A stretch of 64,000 nt of DNA. Source: Phaeosaccion multiseriatum (Eukaryota; Ochrophyta, other classes). The stretch's first letter is position 1. Each line of letters begins with the position of its first letter. The notes below the pieces were generated by a model, which searched no databases, had not been told where the DNA came from, and saw nothing but the letters and a program-made list of their open reading frames with translations. Location of the stretch: the NCBI GenBank assembly GCA_965112735.1, contig OZ218952.1, positions 1,674,001 to 1,738,000 of the forward strand. The letters are read 5' to 3'. This document shows positions 23,302 to 35,037 of the stretch, piece after piece. A program made the translations under genes and the position numbers.

Positions 23302-26300
23302 ATGCCCTTGGTACGTCACGACAGCACCGGGCCTTATAAATCTCCTGGAGATGGGAAGCCTGCGCCACAGAGCCCTGCTCTGGCTAGGCAGAAGCAGATA
23401 CTGGCGCGGGCGAAGGAGCAGCGTGCAGGGATGACCTTCACGGGCCGCACCCCGGATCTAAGGAAGACACCAGAGATGATTAATCCTTCGCCGGGCAGCT
23501 CGTTGCGGTGAGTGCTCGAAGCGGAGCGACGTAGGGAGAAGAAGAGGGCGGAGAAGAGGCTTTGAGTGCACCATGCGTGTGTTGTGTGGAAGACGCCGTG
23601 CTGCATTCACCTCTACAGTTTGGTTTGGCCCCCTCCCCTTCTCTACCCCGTCTCCGCCCTCTACCCACCGCCAGCACACGACCCACCCTCCCTGCTGCTG
23701 CTCCTCTTGCGGACGCTTATCCGATAACCACCCCCCCCCCCTACAGGGTGAGCAACCCCTTCTCTGCAGCCTTCAACCTCATCGCCACCATCGCCGGGGG
23801 CGGCGCGCTCTCCTTACCCTACGCCTTTAGTCTGACAGGATGGCTGCTAGGCATGGTTCTCCTGCTCATCGCAGGAGTAGCGTCCTACTTCTCCTTGTAC
23901 ATTCTCTGTGCTTGCGCAAGGAGGACTGGCACTTCAAACTTTATGGAGGTACAAACGACGCTCATTTTTTGGCTGCTTGGAAGGTTTAGAGAGAGGGAGT
24001 GCTGAGAAGAAACGGCCGCTACCTACCGAGCACGAGTGCTTACTCCCATGTCATGGATCCTCTCTCTGCTCCATCCATCTCACACTGCTCCGACGATGTT
24101 CGTCGCCTCGCCTTGTCTGCCCTGTCCTCCTCCCTCCCTTCCCTCCCTTCCCTCCCTCCCCATCCCTCTCTGCCTTGCTGGTACTACTTGTCACTCTAGG
24201 TGGCCCGCGCTGCCCTCGGTCCCATCGGTGGCCACGCGAGCACCACCCTCCTCCTCATCCTGACCTTCTTCGTGGTGGTCGGTTACATGATCCTTGTGCG
24301 CGACATTTGGTCAGGCCTCCTGGCCTTTGTACTGGGCCGCCCGGATGCGCTGACGGATCAAGAGCAGAGTATTGTGCTTTATATATGCCTGCTCATAACG
24401 TTGCCCTTGTGCCTGGCGAAGGACCTCCACGCCATGAGGCATGTGTCCTTCGTGGGCTTCTTTTCGCTTGTGGCCCTGACTCTGGCCATTGCCTACCGAA
24501 GCATGCAAGTGAGTGTCCTTGGGTTCATTGACTTGAAGTGCCTGCGTTGGTGGGGTAGTGGGGGTGTTCCGGGTGAAGCCCTTTGGCGCTTGTATGAAGG
24601 AGGGGAGTTTTTTTCTTCGCTTGCCTCCTTCCTCTTCTCCACTCCTCTCTTCTCTACCCTCCTTCTTCTCCACTCCTCCCTTCTCTACCCTCCTTCTTCT
24701 CCACTCCTCCCTTCTCTACCCTCCTTCTTCTCCACTCCTCCCTTCTCTACCCTCCTTCTTCTCCACTCCTCCCTTCTCTACCCTCCTTCTTCTCCACTCC
24801 TCGATTCTCTACCCTCCTTCTTCTCCACTCCTCCCTTCTCTACCCTCCTTCTTCTCCACTCCTCCCTTCTCTACCCTCCTTCTTCTCCACTCCTCCCTTC
24901 TCTACCCTCCTTCTTCTGCACTCACTCCTCCCATCTCTACCCTCCTTCTTCTCCACTCCTCCCTTCTCTACCCTCCTTCTTCTCCACTCCTCCCTTCTCT
25001 ACCCTCCTTCTTCTCCACTCCTCCCTTCTCTACCCTCCTTCTTCTCCACTCCTCCCTTCTCTACCCTCCTTCTTCTCCACTCCTCCCTTCTCTACCCTCC
25101 TTCTTCTCCACTCCTCCCTTCTCTACCCTCCTTCTTCTCCACTCCTCCCTTCTCTACCCTCCTTCTTCTCCACTCCTCCCTTCTGTACCCTCCTTCTTCT
25201 CCACTCCTCCCTTCTCTACCCTCCTTCTTCTCCACTCCTCCCTTCTCTACCCTCCTTCTTCTCCACTCCTCCCTTCTCTATCCTCCTGCTTCTCCACTCC
25301 TCCCTTCTCTACCCTCCTTCTTCTCCACTCCTCCCTTCTCTACCCTCCTTCTTCTCCACTCCTCCCTTCTCTACCCTCCTTCTTCTCCACTCCTCCCTTC
25401 TCTACCCTCCTTCTTCTCCACTCCTCCCTTCTCTACCCTCCTTCTTCTCCACTCCTCCCTTCTCTACCCTCCTTCTTCTCCACTCCTCCCTTCTCTACCC
25501 TCCTTCTTCTCCACTCCTCCCTTCTCTACCCTCCTTCTTCTCCACTCCTCCCTTCTCTACCCTCCTTCTTCTCCACTCCTCCCTTCTCTATCCTCCTGCT
25601 TCTCCACTCCTCCCTTCTCTACCCTCCTTCTTCTCCACTCCTCCCTTCTCTACCCTCCTTCTTCTCCACTCCTCCCTTCTCTACCCTCCTTCTTCTCCAC
25701 TCACTCCTTCCTTCTCTACCCTCCTTCTTCTGCACTCACTCCTTCCTTCTCTACCCTCCTTCTTCTCCACTCCTCCCTTCTCTACCCTCCTCCTTCTCCA
25801 CTCCTCCCTTCTCTACCCTCCTTCGGGGTGTGTTCTACCCTTTGCTCTTCACCGCCTGCTCCCCCTTCCCCTCCTCTCTCTCACGTCCCCCCTCCCCTCT
25901 CTCTCTATATGTGTGTATGCGTGTACGTTGTGCACTGCAAACAGGTGAACACCGCAGTGCCCGAGCAGCGGCTGCGGCTTGTCGCGGTGACTGACAACCT
26001 ACAAGACGCCCTCCACGCCTTCCCCATCATGTCTCTGGCCTTTCTCTGCCAAATGAACATCCTCTCTGTGCACTCCTCCCTCGTCATCCCAACTCGGGAT
26101 CGAGTCAACAAAGTCATCGGCGGGTCCGTGGGCTCTACCCTCATCCTCTACCTCTTCTTTGGCTTCCTTGGCTACAGGTGAGTCATCAAGTCAAGGTGGA
26201 CGCAGTGGTAGAGATAAGATAGATGCATTGGCCAAGTTTTGGCTCCCTGAGGCTGGAGCGGGGGAGGGTGGGGGAAAGGGAGGGTGGGGGAAAGGGCGGC

Positions 26301-27732
26301 CGAGTGAAGCTGCATGCACAAGAAAAGCGCATGAGAAGCGGAGTGGGATGGGCGGGGGCATGCCAAGGGGTTGGTATGATGACCTGTGCTTTATTTGCCT
26401 GCCCCACCCCCCACCAAGCAAGCGACCAACCAACCAACCAACCAACCAACCAACCAACCAACCAACCAACCAACCAACCAACCAACCAACCAACCAACCA
26501 ACCTACATCACCACCTTCACTTCACTCGCAACAGTTTCGCCGTGGAGGATACGCAAGGTGATATCTTCCTCAACTTCCCAGCCTCAGACATGCTCATCCT
26601 CATCGGCAAGGTGGGCTTCGGAGTGGCCATGCTTGTGTGTGTACCCATGCTCGTGTTGCCTTGTCGGGAGGCTTTCTTGACACTGTGTGGGAGTGTCGCG
26701 GACGCGTGGAAGGCGAGGCGTGCGGGAGGGAGCAGCAGCAGTAGTGAGGAGGGGGAGCAAAGCTTGTTAGTAGATAACAAGAGCAACAGCAGCAATGGAG
26801 CAGCAATTACCGGACGAGCGCCTTCTTCATCCAACGGTTACTCGGCAGTTGTCAGTACGGCGGAGGCAGGAGGGGTGGAGGCGGAGGAGGTGAAGGACGA
26901 AGACAACATAACCCCTGTGGGAGGAGCTGTTGGTGCTGCTGCGGGTACCGGAGGAGGAGGAGGAGGGGCATCATCCTCGCTCGCACATTCGATTCGGCAC
27001 TTCTGCGTCACTGTTGGCATCATGGGCACGTGTTTGTACTGCGCATTGAACATCCCCGGGGTGGCCACTGTGTGGAGCGTTTGCGGGGCGAGCGTGGGCT
27101 TTACCACGGCCTACGGACTGCCTGCCCTGTTCTACATCAAGGTGTGTGTTCAGACTCCACTCCAATCACTCGACTCACTCTACTCACCCACCCATTCACT
27201 CACTCACTCACTCACTCACTCACTCACTCACTCACTCACTCACTCACTCACTCACTCACTCACTCACTCACTCACTCACTCACTCACTCACTCACTCACT
27301 CACTCACTCACTCACTCTCTCTCTCTCCCTCACTCACCCACTCACTCACCCACTCGCTCACTCACTCACTGACTCACTCCCTCACTCACTCCCTCACTCA
27401 CTCACTCACTCACTCACTCCCTCACTCACTCACTCACTCACTCACTCACTCACTCACTCACTCACTCACTCACTCACTCACTCACTCACTCACTCACTCA
27501 CTCACTCACTCACTCACTCACTCACTCACTCACTCACTCACCCACTCACCCACCTACCCACCCACGCACTCACTCCCTCACACGCACTCACACACTCACT
27601 CTCTTCATGAAGGTGCGAAGCAAGAAGAAGGCCAACTGGAGGAGGGCTGCCGCTTACCTCATGCTTTTGGTCACGGCCGTGGCGGTGGTTGTGTGTACAC
27701 GCAACTCTCTGCAGGAGGCAGGCCTTCTCTGA
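23302..27732 (+). CDS. SLC38/AVT-like amino-acid transporter (Aa_trans family)
   Basis: A polytopic amino-acid/proton or sodium symporter of the AAAP family. Exons: 23302-23507, 23747-23948, 24200-24508, 25945-26177, 26535-27141, 27613-27732; about 558 residues. The polar N terminus (about 70 residues) is followed by the diagnostic first helix block [20 protein letters not shown]. Next come [56 protein letters not shown] with [10 protein letters not shown] (a conserved block in this family), FGFLGY and the late helices. Exon 5 contains a long cytosolic loop rich in Ser, Asn and Gly (about 26730-26980), an insertion relative to typical SLC38 members. The acceptor of the last exon (TTCATGAAG) lacks a good pyrimidine tract, so the final 39 residues are less certain. 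Substrate cannot be read from sequence. Confidence 0.9.
24640..25830 (+). repeat. 31-bp pyrimidine minisatellite, about 38 copies, in transporter intron 3
   Basis: The unit begins CCTTCTTCTCCACTCCTCCC and continues TTCTCTACCCT (31 bp, for example 24661, 24692, 24723). Copies are nearly identical with rare variants such as TATCCTCCTGC and CACTCACTCC. It fills most of a 1.4-kb intron. Confidence 0.95.
26424..26503 (+). repeat. AACC tract near acceptor of transporter exon 5
   Basis: About 20 units of AACC, 32 bp upstream of the exon 5 acceptor. Confidence 0.95.
27190..27600 (+). repeat. ACTC tract in transporter intron 5
   Basis: About 400 bp of CACT units with CCCA, TCTC and CCTC variants, filling the last intron up to the exon 6 acceptor region. 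The same tetranucleotide fills parts of 41520-41825 and 47195-47530. Confidence 0.95.
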
Positions 27733-28290
27733 ATGGGGCATGGGAGGGGAAGGAGGGTGGTGCTATTTATCTTATCTATCTGCCTACGGTAGCTTTCAAT
27801 CTATCTAGCGGGTTTTCTATCTCTCTCTCTCATCGATACATGTGAGGATGGTCTCTGAGTGAGGCATGGGAGGGCAGGGGAGCAGGAGGAGGGGGAGGAG
27901 GGCGGTGCTGTCTATCTGGCTACGGTAGTTACTTTAAATTTATCTTCTCTCATCGATGTGTGTGAAGAGTGAGGATGGTGTCTCTGAGTGAAGGCATGAG
28001 AGGGCAGGGGGAGGAGGGGAGGAGGGCGGTGCTATGTATCTTGCTACGGTAGCTAGACATCTATCTATCTAGCGAGCTATCTATCTATTGTCTAGACATC
28101 TTCAACATCTATCTATCTAGCGAGCTATCTATCTATTGTCTAGACATCTATCTATCTAGCGAGCTATCTATCTATTGTCTAGACATCTATCTATCTAGCG
28201 AGCTATCTATCTATTGTCATCAATACATTGAGGAGTGAGGATGGTGTCTCCGAAGAAGGGGGGGTGGGAGGGGGGAAGGGGGAGAGGCAT
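27726..28290 (+). repeat. Tandem array of ~127-bp units starting at the transporter stop codon, with internal ~50-bp repeats
   Basis: TCTCTGA followed by a GGCATGGGAGG-like word recurs at 27726, 27852 and 27981, with a decayed copy at 28246. The first TCTCTGA contains the transporter stop. Each unit also carries GGTGCTATCTATCT, CTACGGTAG and CATCGAT words. Between the third and fourth copies lie 3-4 repeats of about 50 bp around TAGACATCTATCTATCTAGC. Confidence 0.85.
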
Positions 28291-28529
28291 GAATGACAAG
28301 ACAAGATGACAACTTTTTTTTTTTTTTTTTTTTTTTAAATTAAATTACGCAGACTTGTGGGCGCATACATATTCCCACATCAAGCGCAAGCGTGCCAAGT
28401 TTCGTATTGTAGCCCCCAAGATGAAGAGGGGAAGGAAGTACAAATGGAGAGAGAGGGAGGAATATGGGCCATGCAGGAATATGGGCCTTCTATTTTTCTT
28501 GATCTCCACAAACAAAATTAATAAAGGGA
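28291..28529. other. Spacer upstream of ARP6 with a T run
   Basis: A run of about 23 T at 28314-28336 is followed by AAATTAAATTA, then 190 bp without recognisable features before the ARP6 ATG. Confidence 0.5.
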
Positions 28530-30281
28530 ATGAAGAGCGTGGTGATCGATAACGGGGCTGGTACCATCAAGGCAGGCTTCGCAGGGGACAACCAGCCAAA
28601 AATATGCATGCCGAACTGCGCGGCTAAGTTGAAGGGCCAGCTCAGGGTACGAAAATGCACCCCCTTCCTCCTCCTCCACCTCCCTTCCCACCCAACCCCC
28701 TCCACACCTTCCTTGACCTATACCATCTGCTCCTCCTACGTTTTGTGTCCTCCTCCTGAAGCTTCGTTCCTCACCATGTGCTCAATTTCCTCTCCCTGTC
28801 CCTTTCTTCTGGCGGGCTCGCTCTCACTATACCAACCCCTTGATCAGACGCTTGTCGGCGACGAGACTGTGGGGACTGTGCGAGACAGCAGCCAGCTTAC
28901 CTTTCTTCGGCCTTTCGACAGAGGCCATCTATTGAAGTGGGGAACAGAGCTTGAGGTGAGGTCTTAGGGGGGGGGGGGCAAGATTGATCGGGCTACCCTC
29001 CACACTCTTGGAGCACTTCTCTTTTCCCACATGCATATTGCCTCTCTGACCAAAGGTGTCGATGTGTGGCTGCCTTTCCCCCTTCATTGCCTCCTCCTTT
29101 CTTAATGAATGTCTGTCGCCTCTCCTGATGATGATGATGATGATTATGATTATGATGATGATGATGAGCAGATTTGGCACCGGCTCTTTGACCAAGGCCA
29201 CCTCTCCATCTCCCCGTCGGAGCACTCCCTCCTCCTGACCGAGGCCCCATTCTCTCCGCTTGTGTTGCAAGAAACGACCAATGAAGTCGTCTTTGAGGTG
29301 TGTGCTCAGCCAGCAGAGGACTAGAGCAAGGGGAAGGCCTTCCCCACATCTGCCCCTTGCTTGTGCAAACATGCTTCTCTCTCTCTCTCTATTTTACATG
29401 TATTGCTTCTCTCTCACTCTCACATTCTTCTCTCACTCACTGACCCACTCCCTCACTTTCTCTCGCTCTACAAACGCATACATGACCTTCCTCCCTCCCA
29501 ATGCAGGAGTTAGGCTTCCAGGGCTTGTACAGAAGCCCCTCCTCCGCGCTGAGCATGTATTACGAGCGGGCGGCGGAGAAGGGTGGACACGGCCAGCAGG
29601 GAAGCGGAGGACCTGTTGGGAGGGGCGCGCTGGCAGGCCATGGTGAGCATACAGATTGATGGCTGGAGAGAGAATAGAGACAATTGATGAGCTGATAGGA
29701 CCTACTTACTGGGCTCGGCTTGGTAGGATCCCTTCCATGGGCAATAGTGGCAAGGGTGTGTGTGTGTGTATGTGTCTCCTCCACCCAAGGTTGTCTCTTC
29801 TATACAACAAAAGGGTTTGCGGTTCCTCCTCCTCCTCCTCCTCCTCCTCCTCCTCCTCCTCCTCCTCCTCCTCCTCCTCTCGTCCTTTCCAAGACGTTAT
29901 TGAGAGGGGTGGGCGCGGCTTCCCTGTCTCATCTCTCCTCTCCGTCTTCTCTTTGACTTCCGTGTGATCTCTCTCTTGATTGTGCCCCGCCCCTCCCCCC
30001 CCCCCAACGCGTGCGTTCATCAGAGGCATCTTACGTGGTGGCCGAGGGATCGACGCTGAGGTGTGAGAGATGTACATGTGGCAGTGTCATGATTGTGCCT
30101 TCACTCCCCTGTCCTCTCCCTCTATCTCTCCCCCCCTCTCTGCCTCTCTCTCTCCTGAGATTCAACTCCCCGTTCCTCACCACCTGCGCCCTCCTCTCCC
30201 CTCCCGCTGCCGCCGCCTGCGACATACACACGCTCTGCCTTTTACACGTTCTGCCCCGAACGCACACACACACACGCACAC

Positions 30282-30315
<34 letters not shown>

Positions 30316-31953
30316 CAATCACCAATGCTTCGTTCCTCTGCCTGCTCTACATCCGCACAGCGGCCATCCAGGGGCCTCTGCACACGTCGGGAGGCCCCAG
30401 CCCGATGCCATGATCGTGGTGGAGTCTGGTTTCAGCTTCACACATGTGGTTCCCTTTGTGTCCGGCCGGGCCCTCCAGGGTGGGGTGGTAAGGCTCAATG
30501 TGGGGGGTAAGCTGCTGACGAACCATCTGAAGAAGGTTGTGTCTTACCGTCAGTGGAACATGATGGACGAGTTTCAGCTCATGAATGAGGTGAGGCAGGG
30601 AGGGAGGGAGGGAGGGAGGGAGGAAGGGAGCGAAGGGAGGGAGGAAGGGTGCGAAGGGAGAAAGGTAGGAAGGCGGAAATGAGACGGTCAGTCCGTCATT
30701 GGGGCAAGCGTTGAATCAGTCAGTCAGTCAGTCAGCAGTCAGTCAGTCAGCAGTCAGTCAGTCAGTCAGTTATTAAGCCAGTCAGTCAGTCAGTCAGTCA
30801 GTCAGTCCGACTGGACGGTACCTTGGCATGAGAGGGGTGATTCGTTTTTCCGCTTCTTTGTCCCAAATCTCTCACCCCCCCCCCCATTTCTCCCCCCCCC
30901 CTAAAACGCTTGGTCTCCTTGCCGTTGCCGCCTCCCGTCCTTCCGAACAACCAACAGGTCAAGGAGTCTCTCTGCTATGTGAGTCAGGACTTCAAGGCTG
31001 ACTTGAACTCGACATCCCCGGACAAGAAGAGGAGCAGGCCTCCAGGGGATCATGGCCTTCTCCGAGAGTTCGTACTGCCCGACTTCAAGACCGTAAATAA
31101 GGTGAGTGAGTGAGTGAGTGAGTGAGTATTGAGCAGAGAGAGAAGAGGGACGTTCGAGAGGAGAGGGAAAGCAGGGCAAGGTAGAGCAGGGCAGGGCATG
31201 GCTCTCTCTCTCTCTCTCTCTCTCCCTTCCTCTCACTCCCCCTCCTCCCTGTCCCCCTCCCTGCCCCCCTCTCTCTCTCCCTACTCTCCCCGAAAGGGCT
31301 TCGCAAGGGAGGTGGACGATGAGGCTCGCCGACGGCGGCTCCAGGGGGGCGGCGAGGAGGAGGACCACCAAGTCCTCACCATGGAGAGAGAGCGTTTCAG
31401 TGTGCCGGAGGTGCTGTTCCACCCGAGTGACATTGGGCTAAAGCAGGCAGGGGTGGCAGAGAGCGTAGCAGCGGCCATTCACAAGTGCGACCCCACCGTC
31501 CAGCCCGGGCTGTGGGGAAACGTGTTGCTGGTGGGGGGCAACACACTCTTCCCTGGCTATCAGGTGCGTTACGGTTACGGTAGTTGTTTAATAGTAGTGT
31601 AGAGAGGGGGAAGGGGGAGAGGATGAAAGGCTTGAAAGGCGTGTGCGATGCGGGTATTGTGTAGAGAGGGGGAAAAGACGAAAGGATTGAAAGGCTTATA
31701 CAATGCGTGTGTGGATGATGCGCTGGTGGGATTGTTTAATAGCTTCTGTAACTTCAAGATCCTGTTGAAGGTCCAGAACGCGGGCCCCGTACCCTGTCCA
31801 ACTTGCCCTCCTCTCCAAGGCCTCCTTCAGTGAACGGCCGCCGTGCCTTTCTCTCTTAGTGCCTGCTCTGGTACTGGCCCTCTTTGCGCACTTGCACCTA
31901 CACACACACACACGAAACACCCACACACCCACACCCACCCACCCACCCACACC

Positions 31954-32003
<50 letters not shown>

Positions 32004-32208
32004 GATGCGCATGGCCACCGAACTGCGCAAGCTTGCGCCGGAGTGGTGTGACGTGAATGTGAGCACGCCCAAGGATCCGATTTGCCACGCGTGGAAGGGG
32101 GGATCTCTTTTCGCCTCGAGCAGAGAGTTTAAGGACTTTGTCGTGACCAAGGCCGAGTACGAGGAGCATGGACACAGGATATGTCACAGCAAGTTCTCGG
32201 GTTGGTGA
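28530..32208 (+). CDS. ARP6: Actin-related protein 6, SWR1/SRCAP complex subunit
   Basis: ARP6 is a nuclear actin-fold subunit of the SWR1 remodeller that deposits H2A.Z. Exons: 28530-28646, 28848-28955, 29172-29297, 29507-29642, 30024-30060, 30361-30589, 30958-31101, 31297-31563, 32005-32208; phases close only if the 37-bp exon 5 is included. About 455 residues. The start MKSVVIDNGAGTIKAGFAG matches the actin first-strand phosphate motif. ARP6-type blocks follow: IVVESGFSFTHVVPF, GGKLLTNHLKKVVSYRQ, VKESLCYVSQDF, FVLPDF, ERFSVPEVLFHPSDIGLKQA, LLVGGNTLFPGY, AWKGGSLFAS and EYEEHGH. A Gly-rich insertion sits in exon 4. Introns contain CTC (29830-29878), AC (30268-30315, 31962-32000), CAGT (30717-30808) and GTGA (31102-31127) tracts. 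Confidence 0.93.
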
Positions 32209-33565
32209 TTTGGAATTGGGGAGAATCTGTGAGTCCTGCTCGGTTGGAAGTACTACCTCACTCCAACACGGGATACATATACGCCACAGCAAGAGGAAGT
32301 GGAGGAGCTGAGTTAGAAACTACAGCCCGCAGCAATTTCTCGGCTTGGTAGGGGTGGTCAGAGGCGAGCTGCGTCGAAGCTGTTGGCATTACAGCTTTCT
32401 GCCATCCATCCCTCCCTCCATCCATCCATCCATCCATCCATCCCTCCATCCATCCATCCATCCATCCATCCATCCATTGCCATCCATCCATCCATCAATC
32501 CACACAGCCTCCGAAGGAAGGCTGACGGGGTGGCACAGCGAGAAGAACGACTCGCTGGGGAGGGGGTTGGGCTGACCCGCCAGACTACAGAGCATCGTGA
32601 AAGTATATCGATGGGATTGGGTGATGCCGCAGCGCAGCAGCGCAGCAGCAGCGCAGCAGCAGTGTCTGTCCGAGGATTCCCTACCGGCAACAGTGATGGA
32701 GTCCAGTCGCCGCGCCAACAGCATGGCCCAAGCTTTGGCTGCAGAGACATGAGAGGGGATTGTGTGAAGCGACCATCGCCATTATCACACACTCTCCGGC
32801 TGCTTCCTTCGTATGCTGTGTGCTTGCTCCGGACGGACATGACCTGGGATGCCCCGGGGAACAAGGAGAAGCCTGAGACTGATGTTCTACGCCTCTGTGG
32901 CAGTCCGCTCAGACCCTCCCCCCCGGGGGCTTGTTGATCAGAGCATGTCAGCAGAGCAGCGTCGAGGTCAAGAGGGAGGAAAGCACTCGGGGATGGGAAC
33001 GACACACCTTGCTTGGCGCCTGCTACTCAATGAGTGTCAATGAGTCTCAATGAGGCTCCAGTCGTCGAGCACGCCTCATGCTCCCCCCCCCCCCCCACCA
33101 CTCTCGATGCTTTCCCAATTGCGCTTGTAAGACGCAAGACGCGCGGTTAGAGTTTCCGAACCGCAGGGCATTGATTCTTCGCTTCTTGTCTTCTGCGTGG
33201 GAGGGGAGAGAGAGAGAGAGGGGGGGGGGGGGGGGCTGCGCGCCGGTGTCCTGTCTCCGGACCAAACGAGGGTGGGGGGAGCAGCGCGTTGAAGCTCGAC
33301 GAAACGAGAAGGGGCACGTTTGATTTACGTTTGGCTCCGCCCGTTCGTTCGGGTTGGCGACAGCAGGGTAGCAGGACAGGGCAAGAAATAGAGTAGAGGT
33401 TGTGAGCGAACCAGCGCAGGAGTTCGGGGCCCTTCGCCATCGTCAACATGTCAAGGAAAGTAGGGCTCGACTGTCTTCGTCGAACGTCGATATGTGCATT
33501 GTGTGGCTGAGAAAGGGGAGGAAGGGGAAAACACTCCCCCCCCTCCCCTCTTTTCTTAACTTTGG
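32209..33565. other. Convergent spacer between ARP6 and the kinesin, ATCC tract
   Basis: Holds an ATCC tract at about 32400-32505, a GCAGC-rich patch (32625-32670), and C and G runs at 33080-33095 and 33218-33235. Open frames here show no domains or codon bias distinguishable from noise. Confidence 0.5.
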
Positions 33566-34644
33566 TTACTGTAGAGTGCCATCTCTTGGGTCCCTCTGTA
33601 TTGGGTACCGCCCCCCTTCGTCCGCCCCTCTCTCCCCGGACTCGACCTCTCTTTCTCCTCTGTCACCCTCTTCTTCCTCGTCCTCCTCTTCGTCCTCCTC
33701 CCCTCCCCCTTCCTCCTCCTCCTCCTCCTCCTCCTCCTCCTGCTGCTGCTGGTGGTGCTGCCGTCGCCCCTCGAGCACATACTGTCCCTCTTGGCCATTC
33801 CCGTACCCTCCTCCTCCTTCTCCTCCTCCTCCTCCTCCTCCTCCACCTCCTCCACCCCCTTCCCCCTCCCCATTGGCCAGAAACTCGGCCCCATCGATGC
33901 TCATCGCACCGTCCATAAAAGACGGATCGAAGGGAAAGCCACCACCACCACCACCACCACCACCACCACGACCGCCGCCGCCGACGCTGCCACTGCCCCG
34001 AATGTCGTCTCCGGCCCTGGGAGGCATGGGGTCTCGGTCCTTGTGAGCTTCCAAGTGCAGGTTGTCGTAGTAGCGCCGAACCTTTTGCTTTTGTTTCCTG
34101 GCCCGGCGGAAGTACTGCTCGTCCTTTTCCTTCTTGGCCTGCTCTCTTCGAGCCGCCTCTTCCTCTTGCCGCCGCAGCTCTCGCAGCTCCTTCTCCTCCT
34201 TCTTGCTCAGCCACTCTTGCAGCTGCAGCGTCTTGCGCATTCTCTCCTTGGCCGCTTTGAGCTCTCGCTTTAACCGCCGCTCCTCCTCCTCCGCGTAACC
34301 GCCAACCGAGGAAGCCCCACCCCTCACTACCACCTGCGAGTCGTTGCCCCCCTTGCCACGCACTCGGTACGAGATATCTGTCGCCCCTGGCAACAGTCCG
34401 TTCTCTCCTCCTCCTCCTGCTCCTCCTCCTCCTCCTCCTCCTCCTCCTCCTCCTCCTCCTCCTCCTGCTCCTGCTCCTTCTCCTCCTCCCCCCCCCCCTA
34501 ACTGCTAGCGCCGCTGCTACTGCGGGCGGTGGTACTTGCCCAACCCCCCCTCCGAGCCCCCCCACACCTCCCGTACCTCTACCGCCATCGCTGCTGCTGC
34601 TGACACCCCCTATAGAAGCACCGGGTACTCTCGGTAGCGCCACT

Positions 34645-34676
<32 letters not shown>

Positions 34677-34989
34677 CTGTTGTTGTTGTTGTTGGTGCTG
34701 TATCACCAACTGCTGCTGCTGCTGAAGCCTATTGGGCATCTCTTCCTCCCCACTTCGGCCGTTACAGACGTGTGTGCTGCTGCTGTTGTTGCCGTTGCTA
34801 CCATTGCAGCCGACTTCAACCCTCATGCTTGGAGCAGTGGCGGACGCTGTTAAACCACCCTCCGCCTCCGCTACTGCGAACGATGGCGATGGCGATGGTG
34901 ACGGCCCCGTCTGACCGCTCTTCCTCTTCCCTACTGCTATGGTCGCCTCAATTGCCTCCAGTGCGGACTCTTCCATCCGCTCTAGCTGC

Positions 34990-35037
<48 letters not shown>

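Noticed and set aside
27146-27845. Thr-His-Ser-Leu repeat open frames, resembling a repetitive secreted protein
   Set aside because: They come from ACTC tetranucleotides in introns, are open in several frames and appear identically in three unrelated genes.
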